The position numbers and the translations under genes are program-made. Positions 24,901 through 37,948 of a stretch of 64,000 nt of DNA are shown one piece after another (position 1 is the stretch's first letter; each line of letters starts with the position of its first letter). The notes beneath the pieces are model-generated. The model made no database searches and was not told where the DNA came from. It saw nothing but the letters and a program-made list of their open reading frames with translations. The stretch comes from Rotaria macrura (taxonomy: Eukaryota > Rotifera > Eurotatoria > Philodinida > Philodinidae). Where the stretch lies: positions 62,001 to 126,000 of the forward strand of contig OENT01000093.1 in assembly GCA_900239685.1 (NCBI GenBank), in the 5' to 3' direction.

Positions 24901-26372
24901 ACACGTATCAAGAAGAAAAGAAAGAAAAGAAAAGGAACTGTCTTTCGAATAAATTTCAACCGGTTGATTAATCTTTCAGACACTAAGTATCGAAGAGAGC
25001 ACAAAAAACTGAATCATTCGAGCACATTTGCTACTCGAGGAATGCTTTGTACATTATGAGTGTCTCTTGGAATTCTATTATTTCTAGAATGATGTCAGTG
25101 AGACGTGTGAACGAAATGACGTCATCCATGAATATTTATCCAAATGACGTATATAGTAAAACTGAGCGTTGAGTATCACACTGTTGTTCAATAAGATATG
25201 AAACGAGAATAAAATAGTCGAGTAATTCGAAATTTATATCTGTTTCAATTGGTTGATATTGTAAAGCAATAGAGATATTAATTATTCTCTAGCAATGTTA
25301 AATATTAAGAATCATGATCAAGACTCATGATGAGTTATTTTTCAGTAGTAGATCACACACAATAAATTATTCTCCTCATAGAATTAATTTCTTTATTCAT
25401 TTTAATACAGTAGTGTTGCATAAAATATCAATATCGTAAAGAATGTGATGGCGTATCAAGTCTTGCACATAAATTCACATTCATGAAACATATCCGTCAA
25501 GTACTCTAATCGTAGTAATTATCATCATAGGAAAAGAAAACGGATGAGTAAAGTTGGTTGAAATTTTAATATTTGAAGTCAACTGTTTTCGGATAAGAGA
25601 GAAGTTCGGTTTCGGTTTCATCAAGTACCATGCTGACGTTGACAATAATGGTGCCAATCATTTGACCATCTTGTCAAGAGTTCTATTGAAGAGCGAATAT
25701 TTGAAAACATATCATTTCGCTGTTTATGTTACTGAATTTCCTAACAAATCCTTCTTTGAATGAGACTTTCGACATCTTTTGATCTTCTTCTCATCTATCA
25801 TACAAAAGAGATCAATCATCGACTTTGGAAAACTTTTTACTAATTCGCTTTCTTCTATGATTTATTTGTCTTTGGTTACAATATGATGAATATGTTATTA
25901 CATCAGTTTTTAATCATGACCCCTACTTTAAACCTACAGATGAAGTCCGTACTTGTAGCTTCTTATTGTTTTACGAGTTATATAATAGTTTACACTGCAT
26001 TAGTATAAAAGAGTTTCGAGTAGTATTGTAGAACATTTCATGAAAAGAATTATTTTTCATAGCTCATCCATCTTTACCTAAACCAATCGAAATCATATAA
26101 TCCAATGAAGACAACAGTGTCATCATTAGGTAACGTTGTTTTACAAGTCTACGTATTCGGTTCTCATGAGTATGATTTATTAGACGTGCTCGATGCTTTG
26201 ATGACAAACCGCTGTGTTTTTATCTTTTTTTCCTAATACTTCTATTCGCATGCAATCAACAAGATAAGAGGGTGCAAATGCTTATCTTTTTCGTTAGTGA
26301 TTATACGAATATAAGGTGTGGACTACTGACTTTTTACAACATTTCTTTCATTTACTACTCTCGAATAAAATC
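21935..26372. other. Intergenic, AT-rich; no supported gene
   Basis: About 4.4 kb with only short open frames. At 23169-23297 an open plus-strand stretch (reading NLDYASLNEYSHPNLDESQ) looks more protein-like than its surroundings but is closed by a stop and matches nothing I recognise; it may be a gene remnant. Frames at 24031-24228, 24702-24971 and 25554-25763 look like chance. Confidence 0.5.
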
Positions 26373-27779
26373 ATGTTTTTCATCTCTCTTGCTCGTGCCA
26401 GTGGTTTTCTTACATTTGCCATCATCATTTGCATTGGAAATACTCATTTATATGGAGCTTCAAAAGATTGGAGTGATTACTTCGCGCTAACTGATGACCA
26501 GGTGATTAATTTCGAAGCGATTGGAGGTATTGCAGAAAACAGTTCTTTGTCTACTTGTTGGGCGAATACATTGTTACTCAATCAAACTATTGGATCTTTG
26601 AAAAGTGGTGACGTTCTTCTTATACCAGCAAATCGAACGTTTTGGTTGACGGGCGGTATTTATGCTCGTGGCCTCTCCTATGTTACTATTCAGATTGATG
26701 GCATTCTTAAATTCTCTGACAATGTATTCGAATGGCCACGAGATCCTCACACAAACCAAGTTCTCAATTGCTTCTATTTTGAACAATTCGATCATGTAAC
26801 TTTTACAAGTTCGCTAGCCTCGCCAAACAAAGGAACTATCGATGGTTCTGGTCATTTCTGGTGGGGTGTGATTCAGTATATTGTCATTCGTGGAAATCGA
26901 CCACAATTACTATGGATATTTAACTCTACGAATCTCTTGATTGAAAATATACTACTGAAAAATCCTCCAAAATGGACGTTTTATGGCGAAGAAGTTGCCA
27001 ATTTGGAAATTCGCTATACAGATATAGATACGCACAGAGATCCAAATATTCATTGGCATGATTTATATGAATTAACTGCGTTTAATACAGACGGCTTTGA
27101 TGTCTCAGGTAAGAATATATGGATTCATGATTGCAATATTTGGAATGACGATGATTGTATCGCGGTGAAACAATCGGACTCGGGCAGTATTCATTCAGCG
27201 TGTAGTGAAAATATGCTATTTGAACGTATTAACGCTTCAGGTGTGGGTCTCTCGATTGGTTCTGTCGGTCCTTCCGGAGCTCATTCATGTGTTCGTAATA
27301 TTACATTTCGTAATTCTACTATGTACAACAGTTTCAAAGGAATTTATTTGAAATCTCGTCCAGGAGACGAAGGAGATACAGGCGAAATCACTGATGTTCT
27401 CTACGAAAATATCCAAATTTATAATGCTTCTCAATGGGCAATCTGGATCGGACCTCAACAAGCTGCATTCAAGGATGCATGTTCTCTCTTATGGCCTTTC
27501 ATACCGGAATTTTCTTGTCCTATACCATCTGGTATTACTTGGAAGAACATCATCTTACGAAATATCACGATCAATAATCCTCAACTAAGCCCTGGTGTTA
27601 TAATTGGAAACTCATCTAATCCTATGCAAAATATATTATTCGAGAACGTGCTCGTCAACAATCCTGGTTCTCACCCGTGGGGAGACAATTACTACGCATG
27701 TTCTAATGTAGATGGAACTGCAACAGGGAACACACAACCTGTACCACCATGCTTCAAACACAAACAAATTTTAAAATGA
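26373..27779 (+). CDS. Secreted GH28 polygalacturonase-like pectinase (possible horizontal acquisition)
   Basis: GH28 enzymes hydrolyse pectin backbones with a right-handed beta-helix. I chose the Met at 26373 over the one at 26316 because it opens a clean signal peptide (MFFISLARASGFLTFAIIICIGN), leaving about 468 residues in one exon. Family landmarks: NTDGFD near residue 238, WNDDDCIAVK near 257-266 (paired catalytic Asp), GLSIGSVG near 292, and KGIYLKSRPG. The usual GH28 His before GLSIGS is Val (SGVGLSIGS), and Arg of the RxK motif appears as Tyr. Cys pairs at the C-terminus (YYACSNVDG, PVPPCFK) fit an extracellular protein. There are no introns among intron-rich neighbours. Plant cell-wall enzymes of fungal or bacterial origin are known in bdelloids, so transfer is likely, but the donor cannot be judged here. 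Confidence 0.9.
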   Translation: MFFISLARASGFLTFAIIICIGNTHLYGASKDWSDYFALTDDQVINFEAIGGIAENSSLSTCWANTLLLNQTIGSLKSGDVLLIPANRTFWLTGGIYARGLSYVTIQIDGILKFSDNVFEWPRDPHTNQVLNCFYFEQFDHVTFTSSLASPNKGTIDGSGHFWWGVIQYIVIRGNRPQLLWIFNSTNLLIENILLKNPPKWTFYGEEVANLEIRYTDIDTHRDPNIHWHDLYELTAFNTDGFDVSGKNIWIHDCNIWNDDDCIAVKQSDSGSIHSACSENMLFERINASGVGLSIGSVGPSGAHSCVRNITFRNSTMYNSFKGIYLKSRPGDEGDTGEITDVLYENIQIYNASQWAIWIGPQQAAFKDACSLLWPFIPEFSCPIPSGITWKNIILRNITINNPQLSPGVIIGNSSNPMQNILFENVLVNNPGSHPWGDNYYACSNVDGTATGNTQPVPPCFKHKQILK

Positions 27780-30254
27780 AACTGTTTGAACATACTCTGA
27801 TTTCGAAAATAGAACGATTGTTGAATGTAGAAATGAACATTGTGTCGACTAACATTTGAAATCTATCAATAATATTTTTTTTTTGAAAACTACATCTGTT
27901 GAAAATCGTACACTTGCTCGAGTGGATTGATATCATCTGTTGAATTCTACTGCTATCGATGTTTTATGTGTTGCTGAGGTTTTAAATAAAAGAATCTTAA
28001 TGTCTCAGTATATTTTTGTTGTACTACTTAGTGTCTCTTATAACTAATGAACTTGATAAAGAAGTATTTTTTATTTGACTATGATCAATTGAGAATAAAG
28101 ACGTCGATCAAATCATGAGCATATTTCTAAGAGTGAATGCTAATTTGATCGAGTATAATCGAATACGGCTATAGATTTACTATTGAGATATATTATGTAT
28201 ACAGAAGAATACATAACGATATTCTGTGTTAGAATCTATCTGTTCATAATTTTATTGCTATTGAGTAGTATTGGGTTACCGAAGCAAATTTTCTCTCATG
28301 ATGACATTTAAAGTAGAGTAAAAAGATATACGACGAAGCAGAGAATATCTTATACAATTGATTTCGAAAGATGTTTTGTCTCATTTCCATCCAACGGGGC
28401 AATGTAACCAATGTGGTTCGTTTCGTACACAGTTGCCCCTACTACTTGAGCGACATTTGCTGAAATCGTAGCTGACAACTTGATGTCATTTATGTGAGTG
28501 ATCGCAGAGACGTGCGGTTGCTGACATCGCATTTTCATACTTTCATATCAGCAAAATAAAAAAATCGATTTCACTATCATTTTCAGATTGGAAATATGTA
28601 AAGCATAAATCTAATTCTAAGTAGTGTGAATCGCTAGAAATCTCCCGTAACTTCTCCATGGATTCTTAATAGTGTGATAATTTCTTCTTCTAGTTACATT
28701 AAATGGAAGATTCGAACACTCTCTTTGTATTTCATTTCATATTAGAAATACCCAGAAGTTATTTCTAATAAAACTGCCATGGGGAAACGCAGAGCAATTA
28801 TTGAATAGAAAACAAAATGATTTCAATCAACGGCCATACCCAGCTATTTGAACACACCGATAAATGGTACGTTTGTGAAGTTCAATAATGTGATTAAATA
28901 TTTAGATATTTCCTTTTATTAGGAATTCTATAAAAATTAGTGTTGATACTAAGAAGAAGAAAATTGACACATGCCTCGTCATCTGTAGTCTCAATGATGC
29001 AGAATCTTGCATAGAAGATACAAGTAGTTCATATGAATCACTTCCACATTTTAACTATTACAGCATATTGTGAGTAATACGAAGTAGATCCGATTTAGCT
29101 TAGAAGCTAATTATATCACCCATCTCTCATCGTCATTTTCTGCCTTGGACTGTATATTCATCGTGATCGACACTCGTTTAATCAAATCCGGGTGACTTAA
29201 CATCTGCGAAATTATAGACAATATACGAAGTCGTATTCAAATGGTAAAACGCCTTTCAGATGTGGTTATATTATCTGTGTTCTTTTACAAAGAAGTATAA
29301 TCCTGTTACTATAGCGTAATTGATCGTAAACGGATACATACAGATTCTATGATTCAATCAAACTGATTCTGATGTCTGGAAAGTACATTCATCTGATGTG
29401 GTATTTGTCTTCAAGACTCTGGATATATATTTGACAGCACGCATTATATCACCTAAAACTGAGGCAATTCAGCAGTTGAAATTCTTGCCATTCATAACTG
29501 AACTTTCTCGATTATGACAAATATGAGCGTTCTGTAAAAAATTCGAAAACTTTACTCTTTTACAGTTTTTAGGGAACTCTGTTCTGAGCATTGTAATCAA
29601 TGTTAACAATGATGTTCATTGAACTGTGCACAGTATCTTATAGACCTGTTATCATAAAGTGAGGATGTCACTAGCCAGTGAAGCCTCTTTTTAAACAATA
29701 GGCAACATAGTTTAGCAATAGAAAGAGCTCACTATCTTGACATTTCATGAACATCGATATCAATAAAAATCATGGCTGTGCTATGATTTGTTCAGATTTA
29801 CTTCAACGTATATTCTATTACTCAGTTTGAAATATAAAATGCGAATAAGTTTGATTTAGAGAATCGTAATAAGTAAATTGGGGTAGACGTTTCCCTCGTT
29901 TTTAATAATGTTGACTTTTTTCAGATTTATAAATACTATCTATTGTTCAAATCACATTTTTCATGGGAATGCAAATATGAAGTAGACAATGGGCATTAGA
30001 TCGAAAAATTCTTTCTAGCAATATATATATAAAAATCTTGACTTTTTTCTATATTACTTCAGACAAATGAAGCATCTTTCCTTTTTGTTTAATTCTCTTG
30101 TATTTATTCAATGTCAAATTTTTACTTGTTTATTGGGTATGATTCACATGACTATGAGACATGAACATTGTGTTTATCAGAAAAAAATACATTGCATAGG
30201 TGAATGAAAGAAAAATATTGAATCTAGTAAAAAAATAGATCATTCGTTTCGATC
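27780..30254. other. Intergenic; no supported gene
   Basis: AT-rich sequence downstream of the pectinase gene. A polyadenylation-like AATAAA is seen near 27985. A slightly more GC-rich pocket at 28350-28538 contains a 62-codon minus-strand frame without recognisable homology; I do not call it a gene. Nothing else stands out. Confidence 0.5.
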
Positions 30255-33200
30255 CTATTGAAAAAGACATTCAAGTTCATAATCAAATTTGAGTGTGTCA
30301 CTCATCTTTGCCAGTTGAGTGCGATCGAAATGCTTATCAATAAACTTATAATATGAATCAGCAGCCGACTGTTTCATTTTATGTAATCTGTGAAGTAGTT
30401 TTCCGTCAAAATTAATTAAGGCATCTTCTAAACTAAATATGAAGAAGAAAATTATTAATTTTTGTCTTGTAAATTTATAGAACAGACATACTGTGATAAT
30501 CCAATATGTTCTAACCATTGTTTAATCGCATCAACATCCCAATCTAGAACAGCATTCGTTTCTTCTCTACGTTGGGATTGATCATTCAATGCTGATGATG
30601 TAAATTTTTAAAATAGACAAAATGAATACTTCGTTTTTGAATAGATATAAAACACATACAGTTATCAATATGATGGTTATCAATAGAAGTAAAATCAATA
30701 GAATGTTGATGATAGAAAGGTTGACCTATTTTATCTTGTTTAGTCTTCTGATTATTCTTGGTTCCAATATCGCGTCGTAATGTTTCTATTTCACGAATTA
30801 ATAAGGCGAATGCTTCTTCAAACCTAAATGAAATATATCTTCAATAATTCGAAGGTACATGAACGTTTCACTTACGGCAATGTTGCAAAATCAACGTGAA
30901 TCTTTGCTCCTTTGATAATTCCAAGCTAAGCAACAAAAATTGAGACCAAACTAAGAAATTTAATATTGAACATCTCTACTATCTACCCATCCGTAAGGTC
31001 GAAATCGTGGCTGCATTAAACATGGAATACATGGTTTTCTCAGTTCCGTAGCATATTCTTATTCGCAAATGTAAATATTAAGTTTTGATAATAACACTGT
31101 TTAAAACATACCTGCTTCTAAAATTAAAACAATTGACTTTATTATATCATTCAGTAAAAGATTTTTCTGTGCACTTCAGTTTTGTATCTAATACGGGCAC
31201 TCTATGATCTTCGTCGAAAATATTCTTTGACGCATTCAATACATCGAGATTTGTAAAAGAACGCTTTCAAATGTTTGATTGTTTTTCATGCAAAGCTCAT
31301 TGGTCTTTAGATGATGGACTATGTTGATTTCGAGTACAAATAGGAAAATTCATGGTACACAAATCATTCTTGAATTTTCCGAGAAGCAACTGTGTGTAGA
31401 GTCAGGAGCACTTTGCAAGCATTGGTGTAGCCTAAATCAATTTACGCAACTCATAAAACTGTTCCCAATCTGAAACTGTTTTGTTTTTTTTAAATGTGAG
31501 CTGTAGGTAACACAAAGTAATCATAGGAATTTTTAGACCAAATTGCTCATATATAAGGAATCAAGATTGTTCTTATCCATTTGACAAAAAACACCGATTT
31601 AAAACTAGAACAGGCTTACTTTTGTTGGTTCACTATGCTATAGTGATCAACAGAACTTTCAAAAAACTGCGACAAACATCTCACTAGCCTACAGCGATTC
31701 TAGCATTAGAAGATGTTACGGTGGTTTCTTATCAACATATTTGCAATTAACATTATTAAGTAGTTAGTTTGCCGTATAATAAACTAATTATTAGGTGGTG
31801 TTGAATAGCAGTTTATTTTTCAAACCTCCTATTTCTGTACCGATTCTGTAGAAAGAATCTTAAAGAAGACGACAATACAAGATGTGATCTATTGATGCAC
31901 TAAATAAGATAAAAATAGATGCTTCATCGTTGAATAGTTTTATTTTACCATTGCGTATCTGTAAGACTAGCAAGCGCAACAAAGATTCTATGCATGCTTT
32001 GACGAAATAGAGTTATTAGTTATAGAATCTCGCATCGTTCGTTGTTACCCTATTCCTGTTTAATAGAGTTTCACTGTTGAATTTCAAATAGTAAAAAATA
32101 AATGATCAATTCTAACTAATGATCCATAGAGAAAAGTGAAAATGGTGTAATTTCAACTGCAAGTGAATTACCATACTCAGTTGCTCATCTGACTACGGAA
32201 AACTTTGTTTTTCAGTCTTGCTAATTATGAATTGGGATGAGATGATATGAGAGCTAATTTAATATCTCGTCAGACTTTTGTGTAATAATGTTTTTTTTTC
32301 TTCTAAAGTACACATCATTATTCAGATTGAATGAAGACAAATAGGAAAATTTTAGTTTTCTACGAGTTATTAACAAAGTCAAACTAACCCAGTCGACAAT
32401 AATAACTTTGCTTATACTGTTCATTCATACAAATCAATACAATGGATGAATCTTCAACAGCTTGAGCCATAGATTCTAAAACACCCCCGTTTAGATTATC
32501 AACATCAAGCCATACGCTATAATGTAAAGCCTAAATAATTGAAAAGTAATTAAATATAGAATTCCAAATGAAGAATATATATATCTACTTTGAGACGATC
32601 TCGAATTTTTAAACACATTGGTATTACCGATCGATTGTATGAGATCATAACATGACCTTGTAATTTACATGACGTACTAATTGTTGAACAATGTTTATGT
32701 GGAATACGATTAAGAGTCCAAAGAATAGCTTCACAGTTCTTTTGAACGAGTTGACTTTGAGTGTTATGTTGTGCAGACCTTATTATACGTATAGCATGAT
32801 CTGAATCAAGAAATCGTTGAACTTTTTCATCGAACGAAGCATTTAATATTGCATTTGATACGCATTCAAGTAAATCATTGTTTTGTGCAGAATTTTCCAG
32901 AATAGTTAGAAGACGATTTACAAGATTTTGATCGATAAATCTATGTGTACGACCACGTACCATCAATTTCGATAGACCATCGACAAGTTCACTAAATGAA
33001 AATCCATAATATCGTTGATCATTTCTATCATACATTTGAATCATGCCCGATAATAATGGAAGAACATCTAAATTTGAAAGAATATTTGTATTAGTAAAAT
33101 TGAACAGTCAACTTTGGAGTTTTTCTTCACCAGATGTATTTGCTGCTAAAATATTATCTTCATCTTCATTCATTATTAATGGTAACAATAGACATGATGT

Positions 33201-35986
33201 AAGACGTATTGCATTAGCTATATCTTGTAGTTCTTTTATAATAATGATATAGTCATTATTCTCATTAGTTTCAGAAAATTGAATTTGGATCGTATCTGTA
33301 GGTAATTTTGTATAATCAGCAACTATCTATTTTCAAAAAATAAAATCTATAACGTTCATAAGTGTGTTTTGTACAGTCAAAACAAGTGTATAGAGTTCAA
33401 TAAAGGGGAGATTGATAATCGGCGAAAGACTTTTTAGCGAATGAAAACAGCGAAAAGAAAATTGAGCAAAGGAATTTTGAGCCAAAACACTATTAAGCGA
33501 ACAAAAAAATCGGCCGAAGGACATATCAGTGAAGAAATAAATTAGCGAAAAGCTGAGTGTGTGATTTGTTTTCCAATAGTGAAGAAGAAAATTTAAATAG
33601 AAGAAACTTTATTCATGGTAGATGCAGCTCACCAAGAAGAAAACTCCGCTGGAAGGTTTTTCGCTGGAAATTATTTTCGCTTTTGTTTTTCGCCAGAAAT
33701 GTCATTCGCGGAAATGCTTTTCGCTGTACGGACACCGTTTCTCAATGAGCAGTTAGTTTACTGTTTGTTTGAATAAAATTTTAGAATTATCCGAAGAATT
33801 GCTCAAGTCCTAAATGAACATGCAATTATTCGTTGAAACTAAAATGAATTAGGGCGATTTTGAAATACAATTCGATCCTCCTAAGATGAGAAATTCTATA
33901 ATTGAATTAAAAGTCTTGAAATAGACGTTGATTTTAATTTTATTGAGTCTCTCGAGAAAATAGGTAGCACATATTTATAGTTTGAACTCATTGGTATGAT
34001 ATTCAAGGCAAAAATAATATTGAGTACAATTATTAGACAAGTGTATATACTCATACATATGTTTTACACTAATATTTCAATGTAAAGATCATAAAATATC
34101 CTAACCCAAAACTTATTTTACATCAGAGAATCGAAGAAAATCAGTGAGCGTGTATCTTTTTATTCTCGTGTTTCACTTGTCATATATTCTACGAACGATA
34201 CTTATCCTTCCATAGTTTCAATAAGGGTTAATTCATCAGGAGAACTTTTACTGTTTTTTTCTAAATTCACATAGTGAAATGACGAAACACATTTTTGTGT
34301 ATATTCGAAAAAATCAACATTCTGAATTAAGTACGAATTTAAATGAAATATTAGTCTGTAGATACGAGTGTATCATATATACAGCTGAGTTATGTTATCT
34401 TTGACGAAACGAAAATATTAAGAAAAAAAAACAAAAATGTTTGCACTGTCAGTATCAGTAGTCTGAAATGAATCAATTACTTTTGTTCTATTTATTGCGT
34501 AGTTTGATTAGCTTTCAAATCCGTTTATCATGCAAAGAATGTTTCGCAGAATGGAAAAATTTTCTAATGAAAACCGATTGAACCATAACACTGGTTTTCA
34601 AACAAAAAACACCTAACTGACGAACACTTGTTCTCTTATCACCGGACAAACGTTACATATGATTACTTAATCATAGTGCAGTTTCGTTTCTGTTTATATT
34701 ATCTTAATAAATTCAATACATACAGGCATTGCTTTGCATTCTCGAAAATGAATTTTAAGTTCAGGTAAATTTGCTAAATTATAAAGAATAGTAAGAGCAG
34801 AATCACAAATGTACAAAATTTTCTAAATGAAAGAGAAATAAATAAATAAATTACGAGTAGATGAATATAAAAATGAAAACAAACTTGATAGTTATTGAAA
34901 TCATCGCTTTGCATTGTTTCTTCTGGACTGTCAATAATGTAGCATTTTCTTAACGATTCACGATACGAGGGATCGTTGAGAATCTCACAAGCAAATTCTA
35001 TGAGACCAGCATCAGCAGATTGCTAGAACAAATTAAATGAATGGATACACGAATCAGTTTACCTATATTATTCGTACTCGTCGAAGAAGTCCTTCTTTGT
35101 CAAATTCATAATCAGTAAAATTAATCATCGCATTATAAAGTAATATAGTATGAACAAAAACTGTACGTCGTACTAAGTAACCTTTTTCTTTATAGCTATT
35201 CATTAGAGTCATTGCCATTTCTACACAAAAAATAACAACAACGATTCATGACGATGTATATAAAGCAAAATAAAATTTGACATTAGAAATCTAACCTGGA
35301 AATCTCATTTCTGTTAGTTTTAATTTTGCTCCTGAAATCCATTCTTTCGGTTGATGTATTAAATTTTCAAGAAAACGAAGAATTTTTAGAGTTGTTTGAT
35401 TTTCGTATTCATCTCGTTTCATTGTTCTTAGTAACATCAACGCTTCTTCTAACTAGAAAGAAAAAGACAATGAGCATAAACTTTTTCCAAATGAATTTTA
35501 ATGTAGATACTGACTTTTTGTGTGTATTCATCAAATGTTACGGGCTCATGATCGAATATGTGTGTTTCTGGTGTTGACAATGCTTCCGAACCAGCACTCT
35601 CATCTGTATATGTATTATCTGTATTTTCCAAAGCTATTTCTCGCATATGTCGACGTTTCTAAATTTGAACGAAGAAATTTTTTTATAATAAATATCGTTG
35701 CTTTTATATTCTCTTACTGCAAGAAAAAGCTTTGGAATTTTTGCGAAACGTTTACAGATAACAACTTGAGCTAAATTAATGTCTCCTGATCGATTGAAGA
35801 ATCCTTTGATTTTAGTCTTTACATCTTTAGCAGATGATGATATTTCTGTGTGTCGTGATGAGGATGATGCTATGGAGATTGTCGATGTTGATAGCTAAAA
35901 CAATGATAATTGACGTTTAGAGTTTTGTTTTTATCGTAGATCAAAATATAGAGTCATACAGTTTTCGATGTTTTAGAATATGACAT
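30255..35986 (-). CDS. ARM-repeat / TIR / SAM-like domain protein
   Basis: Exon 1 (35960-35986) reads MSYSKTSKT. A Ser-rich stretch and helical armadillo/HEAT-type repeats follow from about 35.9 to 32.8 kb (for example KILYICDSALTILYNLANLPE, LLECVSNAILNASF). The TIR domain begins GHVMISYNRSVIPMCLKIR in the exon ending near 32580, continues ALHYSVWLDVDNLNGG, then SSIVLICMNEQYKQSYYCR in the 32388-32525 exon. A 1.3-kb intron follows, then LEYATELRKPCIPCLMQPRF and GAKIHVDFA. The Glu of CRLEYA lies where NAD-cleaving TIR domains carry their catalytic Glu. The C-terminal exons give DWDVDAIKQWLEHIGLSQ and EDALINFDGKLLHRLHKMK, resembling a SAM domain. Stop at 30255. The parts are those of SARM1 in another order. 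A possible 45-nt intron at 33068-33112 avoids an in-frame TGA. Confidence 0.82.
33410..33735. repeat. Diverged foldback with GCGAAA motifs in an ARM-TIR-SAM intron
   Basis: The left half has repeated GCGAA(A) units on the plus strand (GGCGAAAGAC, TTAGCGAATG, CAGCGAAAAG, AAGCGAACAA, TTAGCGAAAAGC). The right half has the complement (TTTTTCGCTGG, TATTTTCGC, TTTTCGCCAG, ATTCGCGGAA, TTTTCGCTG). The arms are imperfect inverted copies rich in one short motif. I could not place ends or a target duplication. Confidence 0.5.
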
Positions 35987-36514
35987 TGTGTAGCATTCAA
36001 AATCAGTTTAAAGTCGTCAACTGATGTTTAAAGATGCAGAATAACTCAAAATGTTACAATTCGTGTTTTCGATGTCTAATTCTTTATTGTTGTAACATGA
36101 CATGATGCCGATAATACGATATTATCGCGTTTTTTTTTCTTTCTATTTGTCTATGCGTCATTTTTGACGAGTATAACTGGATGGAAATATTATATTAGCA
36201 AATGTACGTATAGAGGCACGTTGCCAATGGTTACATATATTATGACTAACTTCAATTCATGACTGAATGAATGAATGATGTACGAGTTCTGTTTTTAATG
36301 AAAATATTTTTCGCCTAAGAAGAAACAAATGAACTCAATTTTATATTCAATTAGTTAATCTTCAGATTAATCTGCTTAATTTATTAGATAAATTGTGTCG
36401 AGAATATGTATAGACTGAACTTGTTGATTTTAAGTAAGATTCAATTCAATGACGTTAAAGAAAAGAAAACTTCTAATCACGATTATTGCACTTAGAAGTC
36501 AACTGAGATGGAGC

Positions 36515-37948
36515 CAGAGATCCGCGAGTCAATCAAAAAAACGACTCGTCACCGCCTCGTCATGCTGGCGAGTTGCTCATTATTGCCTCGCCTGGCCTCG
36601 CCTAGAGTTTATAATAAAATAGTTATTTTTAGGTATTTTTTCAACCACCCATAACAATCACTATCTTTTTATTTTATACAATCAAATAAAGAACATTTTA
36701 TACATTTAAACAAGTGAAAAGAACAAACATATTAATGATAATCAAATAAATAAAGATCGTTCATTTTTTTACTGAGCGTATAAACAATGCTCTGAGAACT
36801 GCATCAGTGGAATACTTGGACTAGACTGAATAATTAAATATACGTGTATCCAGAGTATGCTAAAAGTCAACTAGCAAAACGAAAACTGCATAGGTGCACA
36901 GGATTACGATCATAGGAGCTATTTTTTTTTCTAATGGTAGAGATACTTCAAAGTTTTTATTCATCAGTAAAAGGTTTGATAACATCAATTAGACTTATTA
37001 TCACTAATTTAAAAGATAAAAATTCACACTTATATGCGAAAGATAAACTATAAATTTGGGGTTTCTATAATTGGACGCGAATTCCCCTGTTCTTAGATTT
37101 TCAAAATTGTGTAATACTTTATTTGAATCCTTGAGTTTTCTCTATTTTAACTAACTTCGCAAAATCCTCTAANTGGACAGTGAACAAATTAGCAACGCTA
37201 TTCGAGAACTTACTGAAGAATCATATTTTTAGAGGTCTTATTTGCTGATCATTTTGGTTAACAGATGTTCCATGTTCATCAAGAAAAGGTGTTCCCCGAG
37301 TCAAAATACTGGAGAACAGCAAATAGTGTTGGTCAAAGCAAACGACATTTTCTAGTACTATGACTCAGATACCGTTAGTTCTTGATAAAAATAGAACAAT
37401 TTTTCAACTAAAATGATCAGTATAACAATCTCTAAAAATTGGAATTTGCGAATAAACTTTGGGATACATTTCTATGTTTTGTGGTTGACGACTGATAGAA
37501 GTGTGTTGGAAAAGGTCAAACTCCGTGTTCAAGTAGATGATGATAGCTTTCAAGTGTGTTAATAAGCGGCTACCACTTGAATAGAAGCTTGGAAGTATCC
37601 TCGACCATTACGAAAAATATCAGATGATTTGTTCATCACTCAGTAGAGAAATACAGCTTTCTTTTTTTAGCTGATCGTTGTGGCACCCTGCACACTAAGT
37701 TATTGTACCGATCTGATAAACTTCACTACAAATTGAAACGCTTAGAAAGAGTTGCATAAAATCGAAAGATATCCTTAAAGATTTGCCATTTATTCATCAA
37801 AAATAACATTCTAAGTATAGGCGAGTCGACTCGGCGATTTACAAAGTCAACTCGTGCTCGCCGCGGTTTAGAAAATACCGACTCGCCTCCCCTCGTGGCG
37901 GTGCGAGGCGAGGCGAGGCGAGTAAACTCGGCGATTTTCGGATCTCTG
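36515..37948. mobile_element. Non-autonomous hAT-type transposon, 1434 bp, with 8-bp target duplication
   Basis: The ends read CAGAGATCC and GGATCTCTG, a perfect 9-bp inverted repeat. They are bracketed by the 8-bp direct repeat GATGGAGC at 36507-36514 and 37949-37956. Subterminal regions at both ends are conspicuously GC-rich and full of short CTCGCC/GGCGAG motifs (left 36525-36605, right 37820-37935), the kind of clustered subterminal sites hAT transposases bind. The interior of about 1.2 kb is AT-rich with no long open frame on either strand, so it is non-autonomous and would need a transposase in trans. Confidence 0.88.

Noticed and set aside
28350..28538. 62-codon minus-strand frame in a GC-richer pocket
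   Set aside because: It is isolated, short and unrecognised; not enough to call a gene.
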